Positions 1 to 11,051 of a stretch of DNA of 64,000 bases are shown piece by piece (position 1 is the stretch's first letter; each line of letters opens with the position of its first letter). This DNA comes from Glaciozyma antarctica PI12 (taxonomy: Eukaryota > Basidiomycota > Microbotryomycetes > Kriegeriales > Camptobasidiaceae). A program made the position numbers and the translations under genes. The notes below the pieces were generated by a model. That model ran no database searches. It was not told the origin of the DNA and worked only from the letters and a program-made list of their open reading frames with translations. Where the stretch lies: assembly GCA_002917775.1 (NCBI GenBank), contig KZ627154.1, positions 318,308 through 382,307 of the forward strand, in the 5' to 3' direction.

Positions 1-102
1 GGACGATGTGGTGAGTTCTTCCTTCCTTGTTTGACGTTGGAGAGCTGGTCTAACGTACGCTTTCTTTCGTAGGCTGTTGCCGTCGTCGTCGCTTCTGTTT
101 AG
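1..102 (+). CDS. 3' end of an unidentified gene (partial)
   Basis: The first ten bases are followed by a canonical intron at about 11-72: GTGAGT donor, CTAAC branch motif and CGTAG acceptor. A short last exon then ends at TAG 100-102. In the frame that uses this stop, the final residues are a run of Ala and Val ending in Ser-Val. Too little remains to name the product. The reading frame across the intron cannot be fixed because the upstream exon is cut by the window edge. Confidence 0.4.
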
Positions 103-417
103 AGATGAGTCGGTCGTGAGATTGAGATGGAGGATTCGGATCTAGAGGACTTGGGAATGCAGTTGGAGATTCGGAATCGTTAGCGTCTGCGCTCTTCACT
201 TGCTTGGCCAGTCTCTAGCTACGCCTCAGCTTCTAAGTTAGGAAGGAACGGGAATTGAGTAGAGGAAGTAACAAACCCCTGTAAAGGAAAGGATGAAACC
301 GGAGCGCGGCTGCGTCGGCACAAGGAATCTCGTCGTAGTCGTCTCTTTTCTCCCGCACCGTTCGAACAGTACAAGTTCAACACGAACAGGATCAAGATCA
401 GCAGAGAACGAGCTACG

Positions 418-1214
418 ATGCCACGGGGTGAGTCCCATTCAAAGCCCAGAGCCAGCTCCTCCTACTCAAGCTGACTCTCCCCACAGTCTTCCTCATCCGC
501 CACGGTGAAGCCGTCCACAACGTCTCAGGCGACCACACCGTCCTCGACCCAGTCCTAACCCCCAAAGGCGAAGCTCAAGCTCTCTCCCTCGCCTCTCTCC
601 ACCCGACCTTCTTCTCCCTCCTCGACCCCTCCACCACTCTCCTCGTCTCCTCCCCCTTCCACCGTACCCTCTCCACCACCCTCCTCGCCTTCTCAGACGT
701 CCTTCCCGCAGTTCCTTTGCTGCTACTACCTCAGGTACAGGAAACGGGAGACGAGCCTTGCGATACCGGAGCCGATCTGGAGAGTACGAAGGAGATGTTC
801 CCCGAGCCGTGGTTGGATTGGAGTAGGTGTACAGAGGGGTGGAACAGCAAGGTACGCTTTCGTGCGGAACTGCTGCGAGGCGTGGAGCTGATACGGTTTC
901 GGCGCACAGACGGATTTCTACGCGCCGCAGGTCGAGGTGCAGCTAGAACGAAGTCGCTGGGTGCGGAGGTGGCTCAGGTCAAGACCAGAGCAGACGGTCG
1001 TGGTCGTGACACACCACGGGTTCTTGAGAGCAATCACCAAGACGCCCAAGGTGAAAGGAGTGGTGAGTCGCGTGCATGAGCTGGGAGGGATCTCGGAGCT
1101 GATGGTTGTGCGCAGATATCCTGGCCTAACGCGGAGGTACGCGAGTATGCGTTTGTGGACCCGACGTACGAGGATGAGGAGGCGGATGTTGTGAGAGTGG
1201 ACACTGTGTTATGA
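418..1214 (+). CDS. histidine phosphatase (phosphoglycerate mutase-like) family protein
   Basis: Four exons (418-427, 487-851, 910-1062, 1116-1214) give a protein of about 208 residues. The first intron falls just after MPR. The next residues read VFLIRHGEAVHNVSG, the RHG signature of the histidine phosphatase superfamily, whose His is the phospho-accepting residue. The second catalytic His is in VVVVTHHGFLRAI in exon 3, and SSPFHRTLST provides the usual phosphate-pocket Arg. Size and the simple one-domain layout fit fungal PGM-like phosphatases of unknown substrate rather than glycolytic mutase. No targeting signal is visible. It runs convergently toward the carboxyltransferase gene, with about 300 bp between the two stops. 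Family assignment is firm; substrate is unknown. Confidence 0.82.
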
Positions 1215-1512
1215 ACGACGACGGACATTGGAAGTGCGCTCGGGAGGCCTAGGAGGAGCGAGGTTCTCGATCCTGCTTCTGCGTTGGGATACTGCTTGCC
1301 TTGCACTGCCTGCTTCCTCGAAACGGAGACGTGTGCGTCGTTCCTTGCAGCTGAGTGCTGACTCTACATGCGAGGATTCCTGAGCAAATCGCTCTCGCTT
1401 GCTCTCCTCCGTCTTCGCCACAACTTCGCTCGTCGGGCCTACCCTTCTAGATTGCTTACGGAAACAACCAATCTGCTCGCATTTCGCACCATCCTCCATC
1501 TCTCCCAGCTTT

Positions 1513-3522
1513 CTATGGCCTGTATCCACCCCTCAACCCAATCATCGCATCCTGCGCTCCCCTCCTCGCCAACCTCGCCGGCAGCACATGCTGATACGCA
1601 TGCTCAACCCACTGCCTCACTCGTGAGCCCCTCCCACAACAACTCGAGAACGAACGAACGCACCTCGCAAGCCAACCTCCTCGTATCGCGCGGATCGATA
1701 ATCTCCTCTATCCCAAACGCCTCCGCCGTACGCAACGGCGATCGAATCGCCTCTAGCGTCGCAGTGAGTTTGACAAGAAGCGCTTTACGCTCGGCGGGAG
1801 ACGCAGCTTGGTCTAGCTCGGCTTTGAACGCAGCTGTTGGTGGGGGCTTTAGCGAGGGAGGAACGAGGGAGGAGGGAACGGACCTTCGACCCCGCCTTGG
1901 AGGGGTAGGGAACCCCAATCGCCTGAAGGCCAGCCGACGCGGTAGTTTGCTGGAGAAGCGAAATCGACGAACCCAGCTCCTGCGACGCCGAAAGCCCGAC
2001 GGAGGATGACGGTGTAGGCGCTGTGTGGTGCGGTGTTTGGTGAGGGGTTAGGAGGGGGGAGAGGACGGACGGGACGGTGGCTTGGAAGAGAGCGACGAGG
2101 GCTTGGGTCGCGGAACGGACGGTTGCGTCTCGCTCTGCTGCTCCGCCTACTGAGATGCCGGGCTGGTCGACGAGGTTGAGGATGGGGAGTCCGAACGTCT
2201 CGCTGCGAGCTCATTAGCGACTGCGACGAGGGGAGAACGGGGAAACGTACCAGAGGTCGATGTGTCGTCGAACTTTTTGCGCACTGCGAGCATCGAGCGT
2301 CCCTCCCTTCTCCTTGCAATCCTGACTGATGACCCCAACACTCCGTCCTCTCAACCTCGCGAGCCCGATGACAATACTCTTCCCCCACGTCCTCCCCATC
2401 TCGAACCAACTACCCTCATCCACCACAAGCTCAATCACGCGCCGAACATCGTACGTCCTGATCCTCTTGCGAGGAATTATACTGATGAGCTCTTCGGCCG
2501 CGCGAGTAGGGGGGTCGGAGATGGGGAGCGAGGGAGGGAGGAGAGAGACGGAGGAGGGGAGGTAGGAGAGGAAAGTAGTGATTTGAGCAAAGGCGTCGAC
2601 TTCGGAGGTGGCGAGGTTGTCGATGGAGCCGTTCGAGGCGTGGATTGCTGAGCCGCCGAGTTCTTCTTTCGTGAGTTGCTCGAAGGTCGCGTATTTGACT
2701 GGGTCATAAGGTAATTAGCGAGCTGGTGATGCAGTTGAGGAGGGAGAGGACGAACCGATTGGCGGTCCGGCGGAGAAGAGCTGCGAGTTACCATTCACCA
2801 TCACGGCGAAATGCGAGACGGTCGCCTTGATAGCAGCAAGACCAACGACAGGTCCCAGTAGCGCCGCAGCAACAGGAACCGTCGCCAGCAGCTCCACCAT
2901 CGTGTGGAACCCCGTTAGCGGCGGGACGTACGTCCGACCCATTTCGAGGTACGACTTGACTGAACCGCCGCCCGACGAGCCATCCAGCAAGCGGACCATC
3001 GGGATCCTCAGCTTCAGCGCAGACGCCTCGGCCCATAGCGACTTTGCCCAAACGCTCCCGTCCGCATGTCCGCCTCGTACCGTAAAGTCGTCGCCGAGGA
3101 CAACGACTTTCTTAACGAGTGGAGCGACGCCAATTTCGCCTGTCCCGATGAGGTTGTTGGAGGGAACGAAAGAGGTGATCTTGCTGCTATCCTCGGAGTA
3201 GGTGACGGAGGAAGTGAGGGAGCCGACTTCGCGGAACGACCCCGGGTTAAGGAGGGAGTCGATACGCTGACAACGGGGCTCAGCTCCTTCCCCGCCAGCG
3301 TTCAGCGCTACTCACCTCCCGGACCCAAAGCTTCCCTTCTCCACGCTGTCGTAGGATCCCTCGATCGTCCTCTACCATCGTCTGCGTGAGAGCCTTCCGT
3401 AGCTCGAGCTCCTCGACTTTGCTGAGCCAGTCGGGTTCGGTAGCCTCCTCGAGCGGAGGATGCTTCGCGAGATGAGCGTTGATGGCGTTCAGCCTGTCGG
3501 CAGCTTTGATCGTGCGAACCAT
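1513..3522 (-). CDS. acyl-CoA carboxylase carboxyltransferase-domain protein (PCC/MCC beta-like)
   Basis: Read on the minus strand, the start MVRTIKAADRLNA is at 3522 and the C-terminus GLRGGYRP ends with TAG at 1515-1513. Spliced, it carries the hallmarks of the crotonase-fold carboxyltransferase of biotin-dependent carboxylases. These are RIDSLLNPGSF early on, GGHADGSVWAKS, then LVDQPGISVGGAERDATVR and RRAFGVAGAGFVDFA in the C-terminal half. Such proteins move CO2 from carboxybiotin to an acyl-CoA. No biotin carboxylase or BCCP gene lies next to it, so the partner must be encoded elsewhere. Several motif residues differ from the textbook methylcrotonyl- and propionyl-CoA subunits, so I do not assign the acyl-CoA. 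No clear mitochondrial presequence is seen from this start; an upstream exon is possible. Confidence 0.8.
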
Positions 3523-3752
3523 CTCGAGCAGAGCAGATCCGAGGGAGAGAGAGAGAGCGAGTCGAAGAGTGTGGGGCGCCGGCGGGAGGGAGATAGCCGG
3601 AACCGAATCGAGCCCCTAAACTTCGACGTCGACTTCGCACCTGAACAGTTCGAGCGAGGAGTCGATTTAACAAGGCAGAACTCGAGAGACTCTCACACAA
3701 ATCGAGGTGAGCGACGGCGACGAGCAAAAAAAACAACGAATTCCAGCCTGAT

Positions 3753-6137
3753 TCAAGCCCTCGTATCGCGATCCATCAGCAGGACCTCCATCTGCTTGTG
3801 CAACACCTTCGCCTCCTGCAGCCCACACGGCGTTAGCTCAACTCCCTCATGCGCCTCACACGTCAACGCACCTCCTTATCCTCCTGCACCAGCATAACCT
3901 CCTTCAAATACTCTTCCGCCTTCTCGAAATCCCCCTCGGCACCCTTCTCCTTCTCCCTCTGCAACTCCCACCTCGCCAACCATAGATACACCTTGCTCAA
4001 CTCCGCCTTCGTCGCACCAGTCTTGAGTCCCTCCGCGAGCGCTCGACGATGGTACGCCGCTGCGGCGGTCGAGTTGCCCATTTGCGCGTACAGGCGACCG
4101 ATTCGAATGGCTGTGTCGTTCTCGCCTAGTTCAGAGGAGACGAGAGCACGTTGGTAGGCTTTGATGGCGTCGGGAATCCTGGAACATCCTCGTCAGTGAG
4201 GGGAGCGAGAAGGAAGAAGGAACGGACCGCTTGAGCTTCTCGTAGCAGACCGCGAGGGCGGACCACATGCGGGCGTCGTACGGCCTGTAACGAAGGGTCA
4301 GAGGGCGAGGAGGAAGGAGAGGCAGGACGTACCGGAGTGCAGTCGCCTTCTGATAGTAGTTGATAGCGTAGAACGGCTCGCCCAGTAGCTCGTACGTCTG
4401 TCCGAGTCCGTACCACGCTCGATAGTCCTTTCGATTAACGTCTGCGCAGCACAAGCGTCAGAGTCGTCTCAGCTCGCTACGCAGAGAGAAGGACTCACCG
4501 ACTGCTCGCCGATAGCTCGCAATCGCCGCATTCGTGTTCTTGATCTCGACGTACTCGTGGCCCATGAGCGTCCACGCAGAGAGGTACGCGCGATCGAGCT
4601 TGAGAGCTCTGCGGAAGTAGATGATAGCCTTCTCGTGCTCCCGTCGTAGCGAGTAGTAGTTCCCTACATCATCGTCAGTTCCGCTTCGCGCGCAGAGAGG
4701 AGGGAGGACTCACCGACGAGGCAGCAGACTTCGGGACGAGAGCGATCGATCTTGGTGTACTCCTGCGCGAGCATTGCTAGTTCCGCGCGCTTCTCCGAGA
4801 CGTAGAGGATGTTGGAATAGGTGTCGATATCCTCGACGCGGTACGGGTCCGATTTTTGCAGCTCCGCAAAGATCTCGGTCGCCTCGTCGAACTCTGCGCC
4901 ATTCCTCAGCTCTTTCCACGAGACGACAAAGTGAAGGACGCACCTCGGACGTGGTAGTGGATCAGCCCTCGCATGCCTTTGATCGTCGGGCAATCCGTAA
5001 AGATCTTCTCGAGGTCGTCCAGCGATTCGTGAAGGCTATCAGCAGCCGCATGAATCTCGAGCGTCGCATGAACGAAGAAGAAGAGGGTGGGAACGATGGG
5101 TGGGAGGAACTTGATCATCGCTTCGAGCTGCGATTTCCGAGTTAGCGAGGAGAGGTGGAGAGAGGGAGAGGGCGTACCTCTTCGGGGCCGTCGAGACAGC
5201 TGGCAATCTTGAGCCAGGCACTCCAGTTATAGGGGGCGAGTTTGACGGAGGCGACGAGGGACTCCATAGCCATGAGGCGAATGTCGAGAGCTCCTCCGGT
5301 TGGCGTTGGATCTGGAGTGGAGAAGGGCGAGGGAGCGAGTGGTGGCAGTGAGAGGAGGAGGAGAGCTTTCCTGTGAAGTCCTGCACGTTAGTTGAGTCGA
5401 ACAAAGGAAGAGGAAGGGACGCACAGGAAGAGGAGGTAACCATCTCGCTCGACGACACCAGGCTCCCAGCTCGCCATCTCCTGAAGCAACTCCGCCGAGT
5501 ACGGGTTCATGACCCCCTTGTCCTTGATGCCGAGTAAATCCCCATTCGCTTCCTGCGCCTTCTTCTCCCCCGCCTGCACAGCGTTACAACAAAAACAGCA
5601 TCAGCTTCCCTCCTCCCAAAAAAGACGCAAACAGCCTAACTCACCAAGAACTTTGCGTAACACCTCAACCACCTCGCTCTCGGCCCAGTACAATCTCGTA
5701 GAGCGTGCGCAGCCCTCAACAGCTCATGCGTACGGTAATACGCCAACGCCAGTAGGTAAACATCCTTCTCCTCCTCATCCCTCCTCTCCCCCTCCCTCTC
5801 CTCCTCCCCCCACCTCATCCTCCTCCATCCTCTCCTCCCCCGCCGGACTAGACCCCTCCATCTCCACCACCGACCCAAGGGAATCCCGATACCCTCTCGC
5901 GATACCGATCGCGGGAAGGCCAGGGAGGGAGTGTCGACTCGTTGAAGGGCCGGTACGGACGGGGGTGGAGGTGCGGAAGTGCGTGGAGGAGGGGACGGGC
6001 AGGCAGGTGAGGAGCTCGGCGGACCATTTAGAGGAGGAGGAGAGGCCCCGGGAGGTCAGCTCTTGGGTTGCTTGTCGGAGGGTCGAGTGGAGGAGGGTAC
6101 GGTCTTGCGCTTCGGCGCTGAGCTCGGGTTTGCTCAT
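3753..6137 (-). CDS. CDC23: anaphase-promoting complex subunit 8 (Cdc23), TPR protein
   Basis: Translation starts at ATG 6137-6135 ([16 protein letters not shown]) and ends at TGA 3755-3753 after a last exon ending LLMDRDTRA. The middle is diagnostic of APC8/Cdc23. It contains [18 protein letters not shown], then [32 protein letters not shown], and [20 protein letters not shown] followed by a further TPR with [14 protein letters not shown]. The protein is a tetratricopeptide-repeat scaffold of the ubiquitin ligase that triggers anaphase and mitotic exit. About seven short introns are visible. An insertion rich in Glu and Gly (about residues 90-130) lies in the N-terminal region. The upstream region holds a 10-bp tandem repeat. 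Identification is secure; some exon edges are approximate. Confidence 0.9.
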
Positions 6138-6160
6138 CGTGCGAGGAGGAGGGTGCTGGT

Positions 6161-6190
6161 GCGTGTTGGTGCGTGTTGGTGCGTGTTGGG
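6161..6190 (+). repeat. 10-bp tandem repeat upstream of CDC23
   Basis: The unit gcgtgttggt occurs three times in a row (the last copy ends ggg), with a diverged copy just before it at 6151-6160. It lies 14-55 bp upstream of the CDC23 start codon on the transcribed side, so it would sit in the 5' leader or core promoter. Confidence 0.8.
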
Positions 6191-6665
6191 GGAGGTCAAG
6201 AAGGACGCGAAGCCGCTTTCGCCTCTTGTGCTCCTGCACTCACGTTCTGCTCCCAGCCCTGCTCTCTGTAGCTCTGCTCGAACGTGCTGAGCAATACTAC
6301 TACTAGCACGCGCGCTGTTCCTTCTGTGCGAGGCGCCACTCGCCGGCACATCACCGCAGCTCTCCTCTCCCAGCGCTCGCTCCTTCAGCTTCAGCTGGCA
6401 CCACAACTTCGGCACGGACAACGCCCGAAGCCTTCTCAAAAGACGGTCTTCTCCCAGGCCATTCCTTCAGCCCTGGAACGCAGAGGGACGACCTCGAGCT
6501 GGCGCCACGACACTCCTCCGAGCGGGGCAGGGGCTGCTTGCCGACGCTGAAGAGGGACGCTTCACACCCTCCTGGAGCCTTGGAACTCTACGCGTCTTTG
6601 TCGTATTTTCAACGAGGGCTTCGCGCTGGTCTCCGGAGCAATTATCTTTGCGTCTCCCCTCGAAG

Positions 6666-6915
6666 ATGCGTTTCCCTCACCTGCTCCGAGTCGATGCTCT
6701 TCTTCACGGGGCTGCCTGTACCTTTCGCGCTGCACAAAACCGATCGTTCAGTGAAATTCAACACGTTTACCTTCGTGCGTCACCCTCTCGCCTCTGAAGG
6801 ACGACACAACTAATCTTTCCCCTCCACAGTTTCTGGCGCCGCTCGTGAGGTTGACTTTGGTCTTGTCGATAAAACAACGAGGACAATTCGCGTGACAAGT
6901 TCCTCAGCGCCGTAG
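6666..6915 (+). CDS. possible small spliced gene or spliced leader
   Basis: A clear intron signature spans 6775-6829: GTGCGT donor, CTAAT branch-like motif, pyrimidine tract and CCACAG acceptor. Joining the flanks from ATG 6666 gives a short open frame of about 65 codons (start MRFPHLLRVDALL) ending at TAG 6913-6915. I recognise no homologue, and other frames through the same exon are also open. It could equally be the spliced 5' leader of DSS1, which starts 300 bp downstream on the same strand. Confidence 0.25.
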
Positions 6916-7217
6916 TTGGCTAGCGGCGAGGAGATTTGGGATCTGGCGGAGGAGGACGCTGCCTCGGTAGCGAGGTGTTCGCTTCGCATGGAATCGACTT
7001 GGATTCTTCTCGGACTTTGCTGGAATCGTTTCTCGGAGGTCTTTCGCGACTTTTAAGCTTGCCGATGAGAGAGAAGCAGGAGTGTAGGACAAAGTCGAAT
7101 TGGGGACTACAAAACTTGTTGACTTTCAATATCGAGACTACAAATTCTCTAATCGAATTCGGTCTCTGCCTGCGCTTCCTCTTCTTCCTCCCCTCACGCC
7201 TTTCACCTAGGGCCAGG

Positions 7218-10200
7218 ATGATAGGCCCTCGCACCTCCCGACAAGCTCTTTCCATCTCCTCTCCTCTCTCCCACCTCCGATCAACTCACCACGCCGCTCC
7301 CAGTCCAGACCGCCCCTCCGAAGCAGATCTCCGACTTCACCGCCGTCTCATCGAAGCAGCAGCGTACGGTTACGCCGAGCCCTTCCCATCCGAGCAGAGC
7401 AGGACCAACTTTTACGTCTCTACCTACCCCGATCAGGGATTCAAGGGGACCAAGACGAGAGGGTTGAGGGGGAGCGGGATCGAGTTGGATGAGGATAGGA
7501 TTGAGGGGAGGGTTAAGGGGAGGGAGAAGGGGAAAGGCAGGAGCAAGTCGGTTGGGAGAGCTAAGAGTAGCAAATGGAGGGCGGCGGCGGCGAAGCAGGT
7601 GGGACTGGGGACGAGTGGGTGAGCAGAGGATCTCTTGGAGGGTGCTGGAGGAGGGAGCTGATCTGTGTTTGTTACAGCTCTTCTACGACTCAGGGACCTA
7701 GCGTACCTCTAGAAGGACCTAGCAGAAGGAGCTTCTCGACCACGTCTTCGCCTCTACAGCAGCAAGCCCGTCCCGACCTCCTGCCCCGGCACCCCTCCCC
7801 TTCCTCCTCTTCCGAATCCGTAGTTCCCAAGGCGGGCCAGCGGAAACCGAAGAAGCCCAACGGTAAGATCACCCAGGTTCTTCGCTCCCTGCTCGACGAC
7901 AAGTCGGACAGATCGACGAACCCGACCGACTTCGTCAAGGAAGCTCGCAACCCGCACTCGAAGCGATCGTCCGAGCTCGTCGTCGGCGACTGGCTGGAAG
8001 TACGTCGGTTAGTCATTCCTCTCCTCTCATATGAACTTTCGCTAAATTCGTCCCCGCAGGAACGGCACCGTCACCTGCTCAGGCTTGTACTTGGGGCCAG
8101 GAGCCGAACCTCGTCTCGCTCTCGTCCTCGTCAAGCAGTCAAATGCAGTCGAGACGATCAAGGCCGACGACATCATGTTCATTATCCCCTCCTTCGTCGA
8201 CAAGGCGTACGCCTCCTCCGCCCTCCCTTCCGGCTTCAACCCCGAATCAGACGCCGTCCTCGACACTCCCGAATCAATCTCGATAGTCCAGCAGCTCCGC
8301 CAATTCGACTCTCGCGTCGAAGCCGCCACGAACTTCCTCGTCGCGCGAGGCGCGAAAGACCTTTACCTCAAAGCGGTCGATCGAAAGTCTCTCACGGCGC
8401 TCGAGGCGTTTTCCCTCCTCGGTATCGCGCGACCGCATGCCGACCGGATGACGAGGAAGGACTGGGAGATCCAACTCGCGATGCATCGACTGCTCATGGA
8501 CGACGCAGAGCATTTCGTAGCCGACGCGATCAACCACAAAGCGTCGGGAGTGTTTGGCGTCAAGGAGGAGAAGGAGGTGGCGGATTTTGAGCTGGTACGA
8601 GGATGGCTGCGAGAGAGGAGTGGGGAGATGCTGGCGTTCGCGGAAAAGGCGGCGCGAGTGAGGGAATGGGGTCGGACGCACCCCGCCTCTTACAAAGCCG
8701 GCGAGCTCGAGCGCTGGACTCTCCCCGACGGGATGGAGTGGACGACGAGCGATATCGCCATCATTCGGTTCCTCCGCCGCTCACTCGAGCACGAGCGTCT
8801 TATCCAGCCGCAGCCGTACCTCGCCACTGCACCTTCGATCCTCAAGCTCGTCGACCGCGCTTCCGCCGCCATTCCCGACGCCGTCGTCGAGCGTCATCTC
8901 GAGATCGCAAGGCCGAGGATCATGGCTTTCCTCGCAGAGATCGGCACGGTCGCGCCTTGGGAGAACTGGGTCGCGCACGAGGGAGACGGGATTCTCGCCA
9001 AGTGGGACCCCAACCTTCCTCCTCCTCGTCCCTCTCCCTCCTCTCCCTCCGCCGCGCCCCGTCGAAACGAGTACATTCCCGTCGACCCGCACGATGCCGT
9101 TCGCAGGGATTTCGGCCAGCTCCCAGTGTACACGATCGACGATGCAGGAGCGAAGGAGCTCGACGACGGGATCTCGCTCGAGGAAGGACCGACGACGGCG
9201 AGTGGAGAGCCGACGTGGTGGGTTCACGTCCATGTCGCCGATCCGACGGCGCTCCTCCACCCCGGGCACGAGATCTCGCTCGCGGCGAGGGAGCGGGACC
9301 ATACCGAGTACTTCCCTGAGAAGACTTGGTCGATGCTGCCCGAGTGGTTCGTCGAGCGCGAAGGGATGAGTCTGGGGAGTAAGGATGGGCAGGAGCAGAA
9401 GACGTTGTCGATTAGCGTTCGAGTGTTCGAGTGAGCGCGAGGTGCTCGAGACGGACGTCAAGGCGGGAATCATTCGCGTCGTGCGGATGTTGACCTATGC
9501 CGGCGTCGACGAGGTCCTCGGACACGTCCCTCCGCCGCCGTCGCTGGTCCTCACCGAGCCTTTCCTCCCCGCTGACTTCGCCCTGCCTTCGTCTTCCTCC
9601 GCTCGCGCAACGGACGACTTGGCCCTCTCCACCAACCCGAAATCCCTCTCCGACCTATCGAATCTCTACCGCCTCGGTCAGGAAGCTCTCAAGCGCCGCG
9701 TTGCCGCCAACGCTCTCTACTGGAACTTCCCCTCCTCGAACGTCAGCGTCTCCCCGACCCTCCCTCACCACTTCGACATCTCCCCCACCCCCTCCTTCTA
9801 CTCCACCTCTCCCCTCATCTCCCTCACCCTCCCCTCTCCCTCTCCTACCGCCCTCCTCACCCCCGCCCAACTTCTCGTATCAGAATGGATGGTCGTCGCC
9901 AACCGCGCCGCCGCGAAATTCTGCGTCGAACGAGGCCTCCCAGTCCCCTTCCGCTCGCAAGCAGCTCCTCAAGGCCAGGACGACAAGGTCGCGCAACTTC
10001 TCGCCCTCCGCAACCCCGCGACGGGCGAAGTACCCGGTCGAGCGATCTTCAAGCACGCCGTCGACTTCAAGCCCGCGTCTCTACGCAACTCGCCTGGCCC
10101 GCACTGGCCGATGGGGATCAAGGACGACTTTGGCTACGTCAAAGTGACGAGTCCGCTAAGGCGGTACAGCGACATGTTTTGCCATTGGCAAATCAAGGCC

Positions 10201-10618
10201 GCCCTCCTCCCCTCCTCCTCACTCCCCCGCCTTTCCCCACTCAGCCGTCGCGCGCGAGATCGAGTCGTTCGAGCGAATCAATAAGGCTCGAGGGCGTACG
10301 GACCGACCCGCGAACGCTTTCTGGTCGCTCTACCTCATTCAGAAAAAGCTCGAGATCCTCCGTACCGACCCTTCGAAGGACCCTATCGCGTCGTTCGTGC
10401 TGTTGAACCTCTCGGCCGTGGCGATGCGAGCACCATCGTTCAATTTGATCGATGGAGCGTGGTTCCAACCCGTGTTGATTGAGGAATTGGGGATTAGGGC
10501 GCAGTTGAGGACGAGGAATGAGGAGGATGGACCGAGGGCGGGAGAGGTGACGAAGGTCAAGTTTGTCGAGGTGCTGTTGAGTGGGAGGTCGCGCGCGATC
10601 GTGGAGAAGAGGGAGTAG
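7218..10618 (+). CDS. DSS1: mitochondrial exoribonuclease II, RNB domain (Dss1-like), with two apparent frameshifts
   Basis: Starts at ATG 7218 with a basic, Ser/Arg-rich leader (MIGPRTSRQALSISS) typical of mitochondrial import. Two introns are clear (7619-7677 and 8008-8059); the rest is one long exon. The RNB nuclease core is plain: TIDDAGAKELDDGISLEEG holds the metal-binding aspartates, followed by VHVHVADPTALLHPGHEIS, YFPEKTWSMLPE and, near the end, GYVKVTSPLRRYSDMFCHWQ. Dss1 degrades mitochondrial RNA together with the Suv3 helicase. As given, the frame breaks twice: TGA at 9432-9434, and again near 10210-10245. In both places dropping one base restores the homologous frame, the second in a C-rich run. 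The stop is TAG 10616-10618. Function is confident; intactness is in doubt. Confidence 0.87.
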
Positions 10619-11051
10619 AGGAAGGAGGGGAATCGTAATCGCACATCTTAAGGACTTCAGTGGCGAGGGAGGACGTCTGCGCGGATCTTCTCTCCTTTCT
10701 CTGCTTTTTCGCTCTCAGGTATTGCAGCAGGACTTGATTCGTTCAAGGCTTTCGCAACGCTCTGCTGGATTCCAGTACGACGCGTGAGTTGCTGTAAGTC
10801 TGGCAGCACGGTGTCCAGCGCACTCGCTCAAACGCGCCCGCAGCGCGTTAGCCCACATCGGCGTTTCGGCTTGAGTTCGACCTCATCGAGAGCTGCGAAC
10901 AAGCGGCGCTGTCAGTGCTTGCTTCGGAGTGGAGGAGAGGAAGGGCGGACGTACCTGCGGCTCAATCTTGCGAAGTTCCCAGCACCTCGCTGGGACGTCC
11001 AGCGGCGAAATTGGCGACGAGGATCGGCTGTCGATACAGCGATGCTACATG
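10619..11051. other. convergent 3' region of DSS1 and MDM12 with a minus-strand intron signature
   Basis: No conserved protein is visible. On the minus strand a canonical intron (GTACGT donor at 10954, CTGAC branch, CGCAG acceptor ending at 10893; 62 nt) lies downstream of the MDM12 stop. It may be a 3'UTR intron or part of an alternative MDM12 end. The flanking sequence can be joined into an open frame, but that frame has no recognisable motif. Confidence 0.4.

Larger units (their letters stand above)
6138..7217. other. intergenic region between CDC23 and DSS1
   Basis: About 1.1 kb separates these divergent starts. It contains the 10-bp tandem repeat near 6161-6190 and one well-formed intron signature (6775-6829). 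I see no recognisable conserved protein. Open frames here mostly lack ATG starts. It probably holds both promoters and leaders, and perhaps one small transcript. Confidence 0.5.

Noticed and set aside
6284-6550. Mitochondrial-presequence-like frame upstream of DSS1
   Set aside because: No ATG start; the apparent presequence look comes from Ser/Arg/Leu bias in GC-rich DNA.
8603-9319. Long Arg-rich open frame overlapping DSS1
   Set aside because: Out-of-frame shadow of the RNB exon; no motif and Arg/Ala-rich composition typical of shifted GC-rich coding.
9376-9439. 63-nt intron (GTAAGG ... GCGAG) as explanation of the DSS1 stop
   Set aside because: It would delete residues that look conserved in the RNB domain, has no branch motif and ends in GAG; a one-base shift explains the sequence better.
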